Below, in pieces: positions 37,605 through 46,866 of a stretch of 64,000 bases of DNA (positions within the stretch are counted from its first letter, which is position 1; each line of letters opens with the position of its first letter). Source of the DNA: Bradyrhizobium sp. SZCCHNS1050 (GTDB lineage: Bacteria; Pseudomonadota; Alphaproteobacteria; Rhizobiales; Xanthobacteraceae). A program made the position numbers and the translations under genes. The notes beneath the pieces are model-generated. The model did no database searches. It was given only the letters and a program-made list of their open reading frames with translations, and was not told the origin of the DNA. Where the stretch lies: NCBI RefSeq assembly GCF_032484785.1, contig NZ_JAUETR010000001.1:5335501-5399500 (forward strand), given 5' to 3'.

Positions 37605-38753
37605 TCAGGCGGCCGTCGAGGCCTTCTGCTGCGCCTCGATCGCCTCGTCGTGACGGATCTCGGAGAGGCGCTTCTGCACCTCCGACGAGAACACGTACTG
37701 CGCCGGGCGCTGCTTGGAGAGGTCGATCTCCGGCGCCATCGGGCCTTCGGTCTTGATGCCGCGCAGCGACACGAACATCGCCTTGATCGGGTTGGTCAAC
37801 GCCGCATTGGCGGCGGTCGCCTCGTAGCCGCAATGCGCCATGCAGTCGGCACACTTCTCGTACTTGCCGGTGCCGTAGGAGTCCCAGTCGGTGGTCTCCA
37901 TCAGCTCCTTGAAGGTCTTGGTGTAGCCTTCGCCGAGCAGATAGCAGGGCTTCTGCCAGCCGAAGATGTTGCGCGCAGGCATGCCCCAGGGGGTGCACTC
38001 GAACTCCTGGTTGCCGGCCAGGAAGTCGAGGAACAGACCGGAATGCATGAAATTCCACTTCTTGCCCTTGCCGAGCTTGAAGACGTCGCGGAACAGCTGC
38101 TTGGTCTTGGTGCGGTTGAGGAAGTGCTCCTGGTCCGGCGCGCGCTCATAGGCATAGCCGGGCGACATGGTCACGCCGACGCCGAGCTCGGTCGTGAAGT
38201 CCAGGAACTTGGCGATCTCCTCGGCGGGATGGCCGTCGAACACCGTGGCGTTGACGTTGACGGTGAAGCCGCGCGCCTTGGCGGCCTTGATCGCGGAGAC
38301 GGCGCGGTCGAACACGCCCTTCTGCGACACCGCCTTGTCGTGATGCTCGCGCAGGCCGTCGAGGTGCACCGAGAAGAACAAATATGGCGACGGCTCGAAC
38401 AGGTCGAGCTTCTTCTCCAGCAGCAGCGCGTTGGTGCAGAGCGAGACGAACTTCTTGCGGGCGACCAGGCCGCGCACGATCTCGCCGATCTCCTTGTGGA
38501 TCAGCGGCTCGCCGCCGGGGATCGCGACCATCGGCGCGCCGCACTCGTCGGCCGCGTCCCAGCACTCCTGCGCGCTCATGCGGCGGTTGAGGATCGCGTC
38601 GGGATAGTCGATCTTGCCGCAGCCGGCGCACGCCAGGTTGCAGCGGAACAGCGGCTCCAGCATCAGCACGAGCGGATAGCGTTTCCGGCCGAGAAGCTTC
38701 TGCTTCATCAGATAGGCCCCGATACGCAGTTCCTTATGGAAGGGGATTGCCAT
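37605..38753 (-). CDS. hpnH: Adenosyl-hopene transferase HpnH (radical SAM)
   Basis: The 382-residue radical SAM enzyme adds the 5'-deoxyadenosyl group to diploptene to form adenosylhopane, the first step in side-chain extension. Cluster cysteines are 38, 42 and 45 (PLFRCNLACAGCGKIDYP). SAM-binding VAIPGGEPLIH and a C-terminal cysteine set (EKCADCMAHCGYEA) follow. The ATG at 38753 matches the conserved MAIPFHKELRIG opening. It is 34 bp downstream of ispH on the same strand, linking isoprenoid supply with hopanoid extension. Confidence 0.95.
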   Translation of the reverse strand: MAIPFHKELRIGAYLMKQKLLGRKRYPLVLMLEPLFRCNLACAGCGKIDYPDAILNRRMSAQECWDAADECGAPMVAIPGGEPLIHKEIGEIVRGLVARKKFVSLCTNALLLEKKLDLFEPSPYLFFSVHLDGLREHHDKAVSQKGVFDRAVSAIKAAKARGFTVNVNATVFDGHPAEEIAKFLDFTTELGVGVTMSPGYAYERAPDQEHFLNRTKTKQLFRDVFKLGKGKKWNFMHSGLFLDFLAGNQEFECTPWGMPARNIFGWQKPCYLLGEGYTKTFKELMETTDWDSYGTGKYEKCADCMAHCGYEATAANAALTNPIKAMFVSLRGIKTEGPMAPEIDLSKQRPAQYVFSSEVQKRLSEIRHDEAIEAQQKASTAA

Positions 38754-38787
38754 TACGTCTCTTCTTTCTGGACCAAACGAGGACCGA

Positions 38788-39729
38788 TCAGCCCGCGACC
38801 AATTCGGCCGGCAGGCGGAATTCGATGTTTTCTTCCCGCCCCGGGACCACCGCGACCTCGACCGGTCCGATGCGCCGCAGGGCTTCGATGACGTCGTCGA
38901 CGAGAACTTCGGGAGCCGAGGCGCCGGCGGTGATGCCGACGGCCTTGGCATCCTTCAGCCAAACCGGATCGAGCTCGCTGCCATCAGCGATCAGATAGCT
39001 TGCGACCCCGGCCTCGGTGCCGATCTCGCGCAGTCTGTTCGAGTTGGAGCTGTTGGCGGCGCCCACCACCAGGATGACGTCCACCAGCTTGCTTAAGTCC
39101 CTTACCGCAGATTGCCGGTTCTGTGTCGCATAGCAGATATCCCGGATATCGGGACCTTGAAGGTCTGTAAAGCGGGCTTGGAGGGCTAAAATGATGTCTC
39201 TTGTGTCGTCCACGCTGAGCGTAGTCTGGGTAATATAGGCCAGCGGGGTATCGACCGGCAGGGGCAGGGTGGCCACATCGGCCACGTTCTGCACCAGGTG
39301 GACCGGGCCGGGAACCTGGCCCATGGTTCCCTCGACTTCCGGGTGGCCGGCATGGCCGATAAGTACCAGGGTACGGCCTTTGGACATGTAGCGCTTGCCC
39401 TGGTTGTGGACCTTCGTCACCAGCGGGCAGGTGGCATTGAGCACCGGCAGCCCGCGGGCGGCCGCTTCCTCCTCCACCGTCCGGGCGACGCCGTGGGCGC
39501 TGAACACGGTGACGGCGCGCGGGGGGACCTCGGAGAGGTCCTCGACGAAGATGGCGCCCTTGGCCTTCAGGCTCTCGACCACGTGCTTGTTGTGGACGAT
39601 CTCATGACGCACATAGACCGGCGGGCCATACTTCTCCAGCGCGCGCTCCACGATCTCGATCGCACGCACGACTCCAGCACAAAAACCGCGCGGCTGCGCG
39701 AGATACACCTGCATTGGACGTCCAGCCAC
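38788..39729 (-). CDS. ispH: 4-hydroxy-3-methylbut-2-enyl diphosphate reductase
   Basis: This 313-residue IspH (LytB) is the last enzyme of the MEP pathway, making IPP and DMAPP. The three cluster cysteines are visible in [12 protein letters not shown] (Cys17), [12 protein letters not shown] and [13 protein letters not shown]; the active-site segments [12 protein letters not shown] and [14 protein letters not shown] are intact. It precedes hpnH in the same orientation. Confidence 0.96.
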   Translation of the reverse strand: MAGRPMQVYLAQPRGFCAGVVRAIEIVERALEKYGPPVYVRHEIVHNKHVVESLKAKGAIFVEDLSEVPPRAVTVFSAHGVARTVEEEAAARGLPVLNATCPLVTKVHNQGKRYMSKGRTLVLIGHAGHPEVEGTMGQVPGPVHLVQNVADVATLPLPVDTPLAYITQTTLSVDDTRDIILALQARFTDLQGPDIRDICYATQNRQSAVRDLSKLVDVILVVGAANSSNSNRLREIGTEAGVASYLIADGSELDPVWLKDAKAVGITAGASAPEVLVDDVIEALRRIGPVEVAVVPGREENIEFRLPAELVAG

Positions 39730-40200
39730 GTTGCCTCACTTTCGACCTGGCACCTCCGTGCGTGCGACAGGGTTGCAATAATCGCACCAGCGAATGCCCA
39801 ATGGCCCGCCACACGGATGGAAACGCAGGACTTTGTGTCAAAAATCGAGCGAAGAAGAAAGCCGGTCTGCAAGTGGCTCGCATGTGACACGTCGCACACA
39901 GCCCGCAATAGGTCACCGGTAATTTAGTAATTATAAATTAGATCAATCAATTGAGTTGGTTATGCTCTCACTCGTTCGTCACTTTACCGCCGAGAACAGC
40001 CGCTATATCAGCCGCCCCGACGGTTCCGTGCATCGTTCGACCTGATCCGCCGTCGACGGACCACCCTCGTCTTCAAGGTTGGGCCAGGCCGGGTCGGGGC
40101 GCCGCTCAGGATGTGTGCGTCCGGGGCTCGCCCTGATCGGGGAACTCCGCCATGAAGCGGACGTTTCCGCCCAGCTCTCTAAACATTAGAAAGTCACGAA
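39730..40200. other. Divergent promoter region between ispH and hpnN
   Basis: These 471 bp contain an AT-rich tract (about 39910-39960: ATTTAGTAATTATAAATTAG) that suits a sigma-70-type promoter. Near hpnN there is an EcfG-type promoter. No coding sequence is supported. Confidence 0.5.
40141..40165 (+). promoter_or_regulatory. Candidate EcfG (general stress) promoter of hpnN
   Basis: GGAAC (40141-40145), 16 bp, then CGTT (40162-40165) matches the alphaproteobacterial general-stress consensus GGAAC-N16/17-CGTT. It ends 35 bp upstream of the hpnN start codon. Confidence 0.65.
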
Positions 40201-42801
40201 GTGCTGACCACGTTTGTCGTCTCGATCGTCAAGGCCTGCACCCGGTTTGCCTGGCCGACATTGATTGCGGCCCTGCTGCTCTCCGTAGGTGCGGGCTTCT
40301 ATACGGCGCGTCATTTCTCGATCAATACCGACATCAACAAGCTGATTTCGCCTGATCTCGACTGGCGCAAGCGCGACCAGCAATATGAGCAGGCCTTCGA
40401 TCGCGATCGGATGATCCTGGCGGTGGTCGAAGCGGCGACGCCCGAGATGACAGGTGTGGCGGCCGATGCGCTCGCCAAGAAGCTCAAGGGCGACACCGCG
40501 AACTTCTCATCGGTCGAGTTGCTCGGCGGCGGCGAGTTCTTCGCCAGGAACGGCCTGCTGTTCCTGCCGACCGAGGAGGTCAAGCAGCTCACGGACCAGT
40601 TCGCGGCGGCAGCGCCGCTCGTCGAGATCATGGCCGGGGACCCCTCGATCCGCGGCCTGACCGGTGCGCTGGAGACCGGCCTTGCCGGCGTCAAGCGCGG
40701 CCAGGTCAAGCTCGACAATGCCGCACGGCCGTTCGACTACATCTCCCAGACGGTGGAGACCGTGCTCGACAAGGGTGATGCGACCTTTTCCTGGCGCCAG
40801 CTGATCTCCGACAAGCCGCTCGAAGACAGCGACAAGCGCGCCTTCATCCAGTTCAAGCCGATCCTCGACTACCAGGCCCTGGAGCCCGGCAAGGCCGCCA
40901 CCGATGCGATCCGGCAGGCCGCGGCCGAGCTCGATTTCCCCAACCGCTTTCACGCGCGCGTGCGGCTGACCGGTCCGGTGCCGATCGCCAACGAGGAATA
41001 CGCCACCGTGCAGGAGGGCGCCGTCGTCAACGGCATCGGCACCGTGGTCGTCGTGCTGATCATCCTGTGGCTGGCGCTGCATTCGGCCAAGATCATCTCG
41101 GCCGTGTTCATCAACCTGTTCATCGGCCTCGCCCTCACCACGGCCGTCGGCCTGATGATGGTCGGCTCGCTCAATCTGCTGTCGGTTGCGTTCGCCGTGC
41201 TGTTCATCGGCCTGGGCGTCGATTTCGGCATCCAGTTCAGCGTGCGCTACCGCTCCGAGCGGTTCAAGAACGACAATCTGCCGGAGGCGCTGGCGGAAGC
41301 CGCGCGCCGCTCCGCGGTGCCGCTGTCGCTCGCGGCGATGGCGACGGCTGCCGGCTTCCTGTGCTTCCTGCCGACCGACTACAAGGGCATCTCCGAGCTC
41401 GGCGCCATCGCCGGCGCCGGCATGATCATCGCGTTCCTGTCGTCGATCACGGTGCTGCCGGCGCTGCTGAGGATTCTCAATCCGCCCGGCGAGAAGGAGC
41501 CGGTCGGCTATGCCTTCCTGGCGCCGGTCGATCATTTCCTCGAGAAGCACCGCGTGCCGATCATCGTCGGCACGCTCGGCCTGGTCGTCGCCGGCCTGCC
41601 GCTGCTCTACTACATGAAGTTCGACTTCAACCCGATGAACCTGCGCAATCCGCGCGCCGAGTCGATCGCGACCTATCTCGACCTGCGAAAGGATCCGAAC
41701 ACGGGCGCCAACGCGATCGACGTGCTGACGCGCTCCGAGACCGAGGCCAAGGCGATCGAGGCCAAGCTCGGGAAACTCCCCGAAGTGGCGCGCGTGATGT
41801 CGCTCGACAGCTTCGTTCCCGAGGACCAGCCGGCCAAGCTGAAGCTGATCGCGCAGGGCGCGAAGGTGCTGGGGCCTGCGCTCAATCCGGATCAGGTCGA
41901 TGCGGCGCCGAGCGACAAGGAGAATGTCGACGCCCTGAACTCGACCGTCGACAATCTCCGGCGCACCGCGGGCGAGAGCAATGGGCCGGGCGCGGTCGCG
42001 TCGCGGCGGCTCGCAGATGCGCTTGCCAGGCTCGCGGGCGCGAGCGAGGCGGTTCGCAACAAGGCACAGGCGGTGTTCGTCGAGCCGTGGAAGATCACGC
42101 TGACGCAGCTCAGCGCCACCCTGCAGGCGCAGCCGGTCAGCCTCGCGAACCTGCCGCCGGAACTGGTGTCGCAGTGGAAGAGCAAGGACGGACTGATTCG
42201 GGTCGAGGCCCAGCCCAAGGGCGATCCGAACGACAACGACAATCTCAGGCGATTCGCCAACGCCGTCCTGACGGCCGAGCCCAACGCGATCGGCGGGCCG
42301 GTCTCGATCCTGAAGTCCGGTGACACGATCGTGAAGGCATTCATCCACGCCGGCATCTACTCGCTGGTCGTGATCAGCCTGCTGCTGTGGGTGACCTTGA
42401 AGCGCTTCACCGACGTGCTGATGACGATCGTGCCGCTGCTGGTCGCAGGCGCCGTGACGTTGGAGATCTGCGTGCTGATCAAGCTGCCGCTGAACTTCGC
42501 CAACATCGTCGCTCTGCCGCTCCTGCTTGGCATTGGCGTCGCGTTCAAGATCTACTACGTGGTGGCGTGGCGCGGCGGCCGCACCAATTTGCTCCAGACC
42601 AGCCTGACCCGGGCGATCTTCTTCAGCGCGCTGACGACGGCGACCGCATTCGGCAGCCTGTGGCTGTCGAGCCATCCCGGCACGTCCAGCATGGGCAAGC
42701 TGCTGGCGCTGTCGCTGGTCACCACGCTCGCCGCCGTGCTGCTGTTCCAGCCGGCCCTGATGGGCAAGCCTCGCGAGGTCAAGGAGCAAGAGGGCTCTTG
42801 A
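40201..42801 (+). CDS. hpnN: Hopanoid RND transporter HpnN
   Basis: The 866-residue inner-membrane MMPL/RND protein moves hopanoids to the outer membrane. One helix near residue 20-36, a large periplasmic loop (about 40-275), a five-helix block (about 276-420) and a second loop/helix set repeat the usual two-fold layout. Signature-like stretches are DINKLISPDLDWRKRDQQYEQAF, FIGLGVDFGIQFSVRYRSER and LLLGIGVAFKIYYVVAWR. The GTG at 40201 begins right after a purine-rich stretch. A strong terminator follows. Confidence 0.93.
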   Translation: MLTTFVVSIVKACTRFAWPTLIAALLLSVGAGFYTARHFSINTDINKLISPDLDWRKRDQQYEQAFDRDRMILAVVEAATPEMTGVAADALAKKLKGDTANFSSVELLGGGEFFARNGLLFLPTEEVKQLTDQFAAAAPLVEIMAGDPSIRGLTGALETGLAGVKRGQVKLDNAARPFDYISQTVETVLDKGDATFSWRQLISDKPLEDSDKRAFIQFKPILDYQALEPGKAATDAIRQAAAELDFPNRFHARVRLTGPVPIANEEYATVQEGAVVNGIGTVVVVLIILWLALHSAKIISAVFINLFIGLALTTAVGLMMVGSLNLLSVAFAVLFIGLGVDFGIQFSVRYRSERFKNDNLPEALAEAARRSAVPLSLAAMATAAGFLCFLPTDYKGISELGAIAGAGMIIAFLSSITVLPALLRILNPPGEKEPVGYAFLAPVDHFLEKHRVPIIVGTLGLVVAGLPLLYYMKFDFNPMNLRNPRAESIATYLDLRKDPNTGANAIDVLTRSETEAKAIEAKLGKLPEVARVMSLDSFVPEDQPAKLKLIAQGAKVLGPALNPDQVDAAPSDKENVDALNSTVDNLRRTAGESNGPGAVASRRLADALARLAGASEAVRNKAQAVFVEPWKITLTQLSATLQAQPVSLANLPPELVSQWKSKDGLIRVEAQPKGDPNDNDNLRRFANAVLTAEPNAIGGPVSILKSGDTIVKAFIHAGIYSLVVISLLLWVTLKRFTDVLMTIVPLLVAGAVTLEICVLIKLPLNFANIVALPLLLGIGVAFKIYYVVAWRGGRTNLLQTSLTRAIFFSALTTATAFGSLWLSSHPGTSSMGKLLALSLVTTLAAVLLFQPALMGKPREVKEQEGS

Positions 42802-42812
42802 TCACCGAATAG

Positions 42813-42842
42813 AAAAAGCGGCCGATCTCTCGGCCGCTTTTT
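42813..42842 (+). terminator. Rho-independent terminator after hpnN
   Basis: AAAAAGCGGCCGA (42813-42825) pairs with TCGGCCGCTTTTT (42830-42842) around a TCTC loop. It also faces the convergent DUF2147 gene and may serve both. Confidence 0.92.
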
Positions 42843-42863
42843 TGTTCGGGTGACGGACGCCAA

Positions 42864-43490
42864 CTAGCGGGCGCGCGCAATATCGGGCAGCAGGCAGATA
42901 TCGCCGACCTGGTCCGCGGGCTTGTGTCCCGGCTTGGCCGATGCGGTTGCGCCACTGCCGACGCCGGTCGTGGTCTTGGCCGCCGGGGCAGGGGCCGGCG
43001 CGATTGGTTTCTGTGTACCTTTGGCCATGCTGTTTACGGGGCTCGACGGGATCGGCGGAGCAACCCGCGTCCAGGTCTCGCCGCCGCACAGGAAGCCGAG
43101 CACGCAGCCCTTGATCTCCAGGTGATCGGGGTCGACCGGCGTGATGGTGGAGCTGTAGAGCTGCCCATCCTTGGCGTTGTAGACTTGGCCTTCCCACGCG
43201 TCTGCGCCGGGCTTCTTCTTCATGTCGATCAGGATCGGCATGCCGAGCGTCGGCCGGCTCTGGCGGGCCGGATCGGGGTTGTTGCTGTCGCGTCCGCCCG
43301 GGGTCTTCTCCCAGGCCACGACGCCCCACATGCTGCCATTACATTGTGCGACTCGGATGTTAGCGACGCCGTCGGCGACCCGCCAGTCGCCGGTGGGGTC
43401 GGCCGCGAGCGCGGAAGAAATTCCTGCTGCGAACACGACTGCGGAGTATGCTAGTGTCGTCGACATGAGATATCTAAGGCGATGCAACAT
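42864..43490 (-). CDS. Secreted DUF2147 family protein
   Basis: The 208-residue protein has a signal peptide (cleavage after SSALA) and a DUF2147 domain: DPTGDWRVADGVANIRVAQC, MWGVVAWEKTP, GRDSNNPDPARQSRP, WEGQVYNAKDGQLYSSTI and LEIKGCVLGFLCGGETWTR. A Pro/Ala/Lys-rich linker and a short tail with one cysteine follow. DUF2147 proteins are periplasmic with unclear roles. An internal ATG at 43466 is an alternative start. Confidence 0.82.
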   Translation of the reverse strand: MLHRLRYLMSTTLAYSAVVFAAGISSALAADPTGDWRVADGVANIRVAQCNGSMWGVVAWEKTPGGRDSNNPDPARQSRPTLGMPILIDMKKKPGADAWEGQVYNAKDGQLYSSTITPVDPDHLEIKGCVLGFLCGGETWTRVAPPIPSSPVNSMAKGTQKPIAPAPAPAAKTTTGVGSGATASAKPGHKPADQVGDICLLPDIARAR

Positions 43491-43591
43491 TGGCAGAAAC
43501 CCGTGCTTGCTTTGATGGTGCGAATGAGGGCAAAACGCCGCATTGCGCGTTTTCAGTTGACGTCACGTCCATCAACCGAAGTATGTAGCCG

Positions 43592-44983
43592 ATGCTAAAA
43601 CCCAATCTAGACGTTTCCGAGATGTTTGTGGAGCGCCAAGCGCAGCGCAGCACGATGCACTCTCGGCATCTGAACGAGCAGCTTGTCCGCGTTCTAAAGA
43701 CGATTGGATATGATGTTGGGTTCCAGAAGGGACAAGGGCAATATCTCTACGATCGTGATGGCGCCCGTTATCTTGATCTGCTCAGCGGTTTTGGCGTCTT
43801 TGCAATCGGCCGCAATCATCCGACGCTGCGTGCCGCGCTGAAAAGCGTCCTCGACACCGATCTGCCGAATCTCGTTCAGCTCGACGTCTCGACCTTGGCG
43901 GGCGTTCTTGCCGAGCGGCTGCTGGAATATGTCCCGTATCTGGACAAGGTGTTCTTCGCCAATTCCGGCGCCGAGACGGTGGAAGCCGCGATCAAATTCG
44001 CGCGTGGCGCGACCGGCCGGCCCGGCATCGTCTATTGCGGGCACTCCTATCACGGTCTCACCTACGGCGCGCTGTCGCTGACCGATGATTCGAACTTCCG
44101 CAACGGCTTCGAGCCGCTGCTGCCGGGCTGCACGGCGATCCCCTTCAACGATCTCGCCGCGCTCGAGCAGGCGCTGTCGTCGCGCGAGATCGCAGCGTTC
44201 ATCGTCGAGCCGATCCAGGGCAAGGGCGTCAACATGCCCTCCGACGAGTTCCTGCCCGGCGCCGCGGCGCTCTGCAAGAAATACGGCACCATCTTCATCG
44301 CCGACGAGATCCAGACCGGCATGGGCCGCACCGGGCGGTTCCTTGCGGTGGAACATTGGAACGTCGAACCCGACATGGTGCTGCTGTCGAAGGCGCTGTC
44401 CGGGGGCCATGTTCCGGTCGGCGCGCTGCTGACGCGCAAGCAGATCTTCGACAAGATCTTCAACCGCATGGACCGCGCCGTGGTGCACGGCTCGACCTTC
44501 GCCAAGAACGACCTCGCGATGGCCGCCGGCATTGCCACGCTCGAGGTGATGAAGGCCGAGAAGCTGGTGGAGGCCGCAGCCAAGCGCGGCGCCGAGCTGC
44601 GGCTGGCGCTGACGCGGATGGTGCCGGGCTACGAGCTGCTCAAGGAAGTGCGCGGCAAGGGACTGATGATCGGCGTCGAGTTCGGTCCGCCGAAATCGCT
44701 GCGCCTCAAGGCGTCGTGGACCATGCTGGAGAGCGCCAACAAGGGCCTGTTCTGCCAGCTCATCACGGTGCCGCTGTTCAAGGATCACAAGATCCTGACC
44801 CAGGTCGCCGGCCACGGCTTGCATACGATCAAGCTGCTGCCGCCGCTGACCATCACCGAAGAGGACTGCGCCTGGATCGAGCGCGCCTTCGACGACGTCA
44901 TCGCGCAGAGCCACAAGGTCCCCGGCGCGATCTGGTCGCTCGGCAAAACCCTGGTCGACAACGCGATCCGCAAGTCCGCGTGA
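43592..44983 (+). CDS. hpnO: Aminobacteriohopanetriol aminotransferase HpnO
   Basis: This 463-residue PLP-dependent class III aminotransferase makes aminobacteriohopanetriol from an oxidised ribosylhopane. Typical segments are NSGAETVEAAIKFAR, YCGHSYHGLTYGALS, IVEPIQGKGVN, IFIADEIQTGMGRTG (Asp contacting PLP) and LLSKALSGGHVPVGA (Schiff-base Lys). The family includes ornithine/acetylornithine transaminases; the hopanoid context and N-terminal extension (MLKPNLDVSEMFVERQ) support HpnO. Confidence 0.9.
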   Translation: MLKPNLDVSEMFVERQAQRSTMHSRHLNEQLVRVLKTIGYDVGFQKGQGQYLYDRDGARYLDLLSGFGVFAIGRNHPTLRAALKSVLDTDLPNLVQLDVSTLAGVLAERLLEYVPYLDKVFFANSGAETVEAAIKFARGATGRPGIVYCGHSYHGLTYGALSLTDDSNFRNGFEPLLPGCTAIPFNDLAALEQALSSREIAAFIVEPIQGKGVNMPSDEFLPGAAALCKKYGTIFIADEIQTGMGRTGRFLAVEHWNVEPDMVLLSKALSGGHVPVGALLTRKQIFDKIFNRMDRAVVHGSTFAKNDLAMAAGIATLEVMKAEKLVEAAAKRGAELRLALTRMVPGYELLKEVRGKGLMIGVEFGPPKSLRLKASWTMLESANKGLFCQLITVPLFKDHKILTQVAGHGLHTIKLLPPLTITEEDCAWIERAFDDVIAQSHKVPGAIWSLGKTLVDNAIRKSA

Positions 44984-44993
44984 TGTTCGCATC

Positions 44994-45027
44994 GGGTGGG
45001 CAAAGGCGCGTGGCGCCGTGCCCACCG
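44994..45027. repeat. Second copy of the GTGGGCAAAGGCGC repeat family
   Basis: GGGTGGGCAAAGGCGC is followed by GCCGTGCCCACC, matching parts of the repeat at 16984-17121. It lies directly after hpnO and pairs partly with itself. Confidence 0.55.
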
Positions 45028-45093
45028 TTTCAGTTCGTCTCCGGACAGACCGTGGGCACGCTTCGCTCGCAATGACTGAAGCGCAAGAGCGCG

Positions 45094-45885
45094 TCACCCC
45101 TCCTTGTTCGCACCCATCGCGCGCTCGAACCGCTCGCCGAACTCGTTGAGTTCGTCGGCGCCGATATCGCTGACCGCCCAATAGCTCAGGCCGCGGTCGC
45201 GCCAAGAGCGGATGTTGAAGCCCTGGATCGTGTCCATCCGTGCGGCGCGGCGCTCGGTGGACGAGGTCTGCGCCACGAACAGGTTGATGATGTGCTGGCG
45301 GCGGCGATAGACCACCGCGCCGATCGCGCGTGCGTCGACGTAATCGAGCCGCCCGCCGATGAGGGTGAAGCCCTGCGCGGTCAGATCGATCACCGGCGGC
45401 GCGACGTCGAGCTTGCCGTTGAACCAGGGCTTGACGGTGTGCTGGTCGGTCGAGATGACGTCGGTGAGGTGGCCGGCCTGTAGCGAGCGCAGATGCGCCG
45501 AGACGATCTCGGCCTCGATCCGCTGCTGGTCGTCATTGCGCAGCACGATGGCGACGAGGCCGGTGGCGGCCAGCGCCGACACCGCCGAGCCCAGGGCGAA
45601 GCCTCGCAGCAGCGTGCGGCGGCTCGGCGGCACGGCAGCGAGCGGGATGATGGAGGCCGCATCGGCCGGCGGCAGGGCGGCTTCGATGCGCTGGCGCAAG
45701 GCAGGGGACGCCCTGTAGCCGAGGTCGGTGCCGGCGAGCATCTGCTTCATCTGCCTGACCGCGGCAAGCTCCGCGGCGCAGCGCGGGCAGGTCGCAACAT
45801 GGGCTTCGACCTCACGAGCGTGGCCGGCATCGAGCTCGCCATCGGCCAGCGCGTGGATCAGGATCTCGGCTTCATCGCAGGTCAT
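45094..45885 (-). CDS. Membrane-anchored zinc-finger anti-sigma factor
   Basis: This 263-residue anti-sigma factor has an N-terminal zinc-binding domain (residues about 1-50, HALADGELDAGHAREVEAHVATCPRC, giving His-x3-Cys-x2-Cys). One membrane helix (about 92-112, GFALGSAVSALAATGLVAIVL) separates it from a periplasmic C-terminal domain of about 150 residues. It should hold the ECF factor encoded 3 bp upstream at the membrane. The gene pair is last in an operon with a cupredoxin and a phosphoesterase. Confidence 0.9.
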   Translation of the reverse strand: MTCDEAEILIHALADGELDAGHAREVEAHVATCPRCAAELAAVRQMKQMLAGTDLGYRASPALRQRIEAALPPADAASIIPLAAVPPSRRTLLRGFALGSAVSALAATGLVAIVLRNDDQQRIEAEIVSAHLRSLQAGHLTDVISTDQHTVKPWFNGKLDVAPPVIDLTAQGFTLIGGRLDYVDARAIGAVVYRRRQHIINLFVAQTSSTERRAARMDTIQGFNIRSWRDRGLSYWAVSDIGADELNEFGERFERAMGANKEG

Positions 45886-45888
45886 GGC

Positions 45889-46437
45889 TTAAGGCTCCTC
45901 CTGCGCGAGCCAGGCGGCGCGCAGCATCGCGCGGGCGCGGGCAAGACGCGACATCACGGTGCCGACCGGCACGCCGGCGGCCTCCGCGATCTCGCGATAG
46001 GACAGATTGTTGACCTCGCGCATGACGAACGTCTCGCGAAACGGCTCGGCCAGCGTGTCGATCAGCCGGCGGATCGCCGAGGCATCACGTTCCCGCAACA
46101 CGGCGCCTTCCGGCGTCTCGGCGCTCTCCTGCCACAGCGGGGGCTGCTCGGCCGCTTCCGGCGCGTCATCGAGCGCCTTGACCGGCGCGCCGGCCCGGCG
46201 CGCGAATTCGGCGTGGCAGACATTGCGCAGGATCGCGAACAGCCACGGTTTCATCGCCGGGCCGCGATAGGTGTCGAAATGCTTCAGCGCGCGCAGGTAG
46301 CATTCCTGCACCGCGTCCTCGGCGTCGGCGGCGTTGCGCAGCAGATAGCGCGCCAGCGTGTAGGCATCGTCGAGATAGGGCAGCGCCGCCTCGCGGAAGC
46401 GTCGCGCCTTCTCGGGATCGTCACTGGCTGTCGTCAC
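45889..46437 (-). CDS. ECF sigma factor
   Basis: This is an ECF sigma factor with region 2 (LPYLDDAYTLARYLLRNAADAEDAVQECYLRALKHF, in part; WLFAILRNVCHAEFAR) and region 4 (LAEPFRETFVMREVNNLSYREIAEAAGVPVGTVMSRLARAR). From the GTG at 46437 it has 182 residues. An upstream ATG at 46518 would add an arginine-rich, probably untranslated stretch; GGAG lies nine bases before the GTG. It pairs with the adjacent membrane anti-sigma factor. Confidence 0.88.
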   Translation of the reverse strand: MTTASDDPEKARRFREAALPYLDDAYTLARYLLRNAADAEDAVQECYLRALKHFDTYRGPAMKPWLFAILRNVCHAEFARRAGAPVKALDDAPEAAEQPPLWQESAETPEGAVLRERDASAIRRLIDTLAEPFRETFVMREVNNLSYREIAEAAGVPVGTVMSRLARARAMLRAAWLAQEEP

Positions 46438-46534
46438 CGGCGAGGTCTCCGGCCCGGTTCGCGGTCGCACGGCGCGGCCGGCGGTACGCCGCCGACCGGC
46501 CCATCCGACGATGCTCATGCCCTGGTTCGCGATG

Positions 46535-46852
46535 CTACTCAACCTTGACCAGCCCCGTCATGTGCGGATGCAGCGAACAGAAATATTTGTAGTCGCCGGC
46601 GGCTGCGAACGTGAAGGAGAAGCTGTCGTCGGTGTCGAGCGTTTTCGATCGGTATTTCCCGGCCGACACCACCGTGTGCGGAATGTCGTCGTGGTTGGTC
46701 CAGGTGACGGTGTCGCCGACCTTCACCGTCACTTCGGTCGGGGTGAAGGTGAAATTGTCGATCGTGACCTTGATGGTCTCGGCGCGCAGCGGCGTGGCGC
46801 AAACAAGCAGTACGGCGGCCAAGCCGGCACCGCGAAGAACAGGCTGGATCAT
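46535..46852 (-). CDS. Periplasmic cupredoxin (amicyanin/plastocyanin-like)
   Basis: The 105-residue protein has a signal peptide (cleavage after LRA) and a single cupredoxin domain. Type 1 copper ligands are evident: His in DDIPHTVV, then Cys, His and Met in YFCSLHPHMTG. Such small blue copper proteins carry electrons in the periplasm. It lies 14 bp after the phosphoesterase gene and upstream of the ECF pair. Confidence 0.9.
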   Translation of the reverse strand: MIQPVLRGAGLAAVLLVCATPLRAETIKVTIDNFTFTPTEVTVKVGDTVTWTNHDDIPHTVVSAGKYRSKTLDTDDSFSFTFAAAGDYKYFCSLHPHMTGLVKVE

Positions 46853-46866
46853 CGCGTTTTCGTCCC

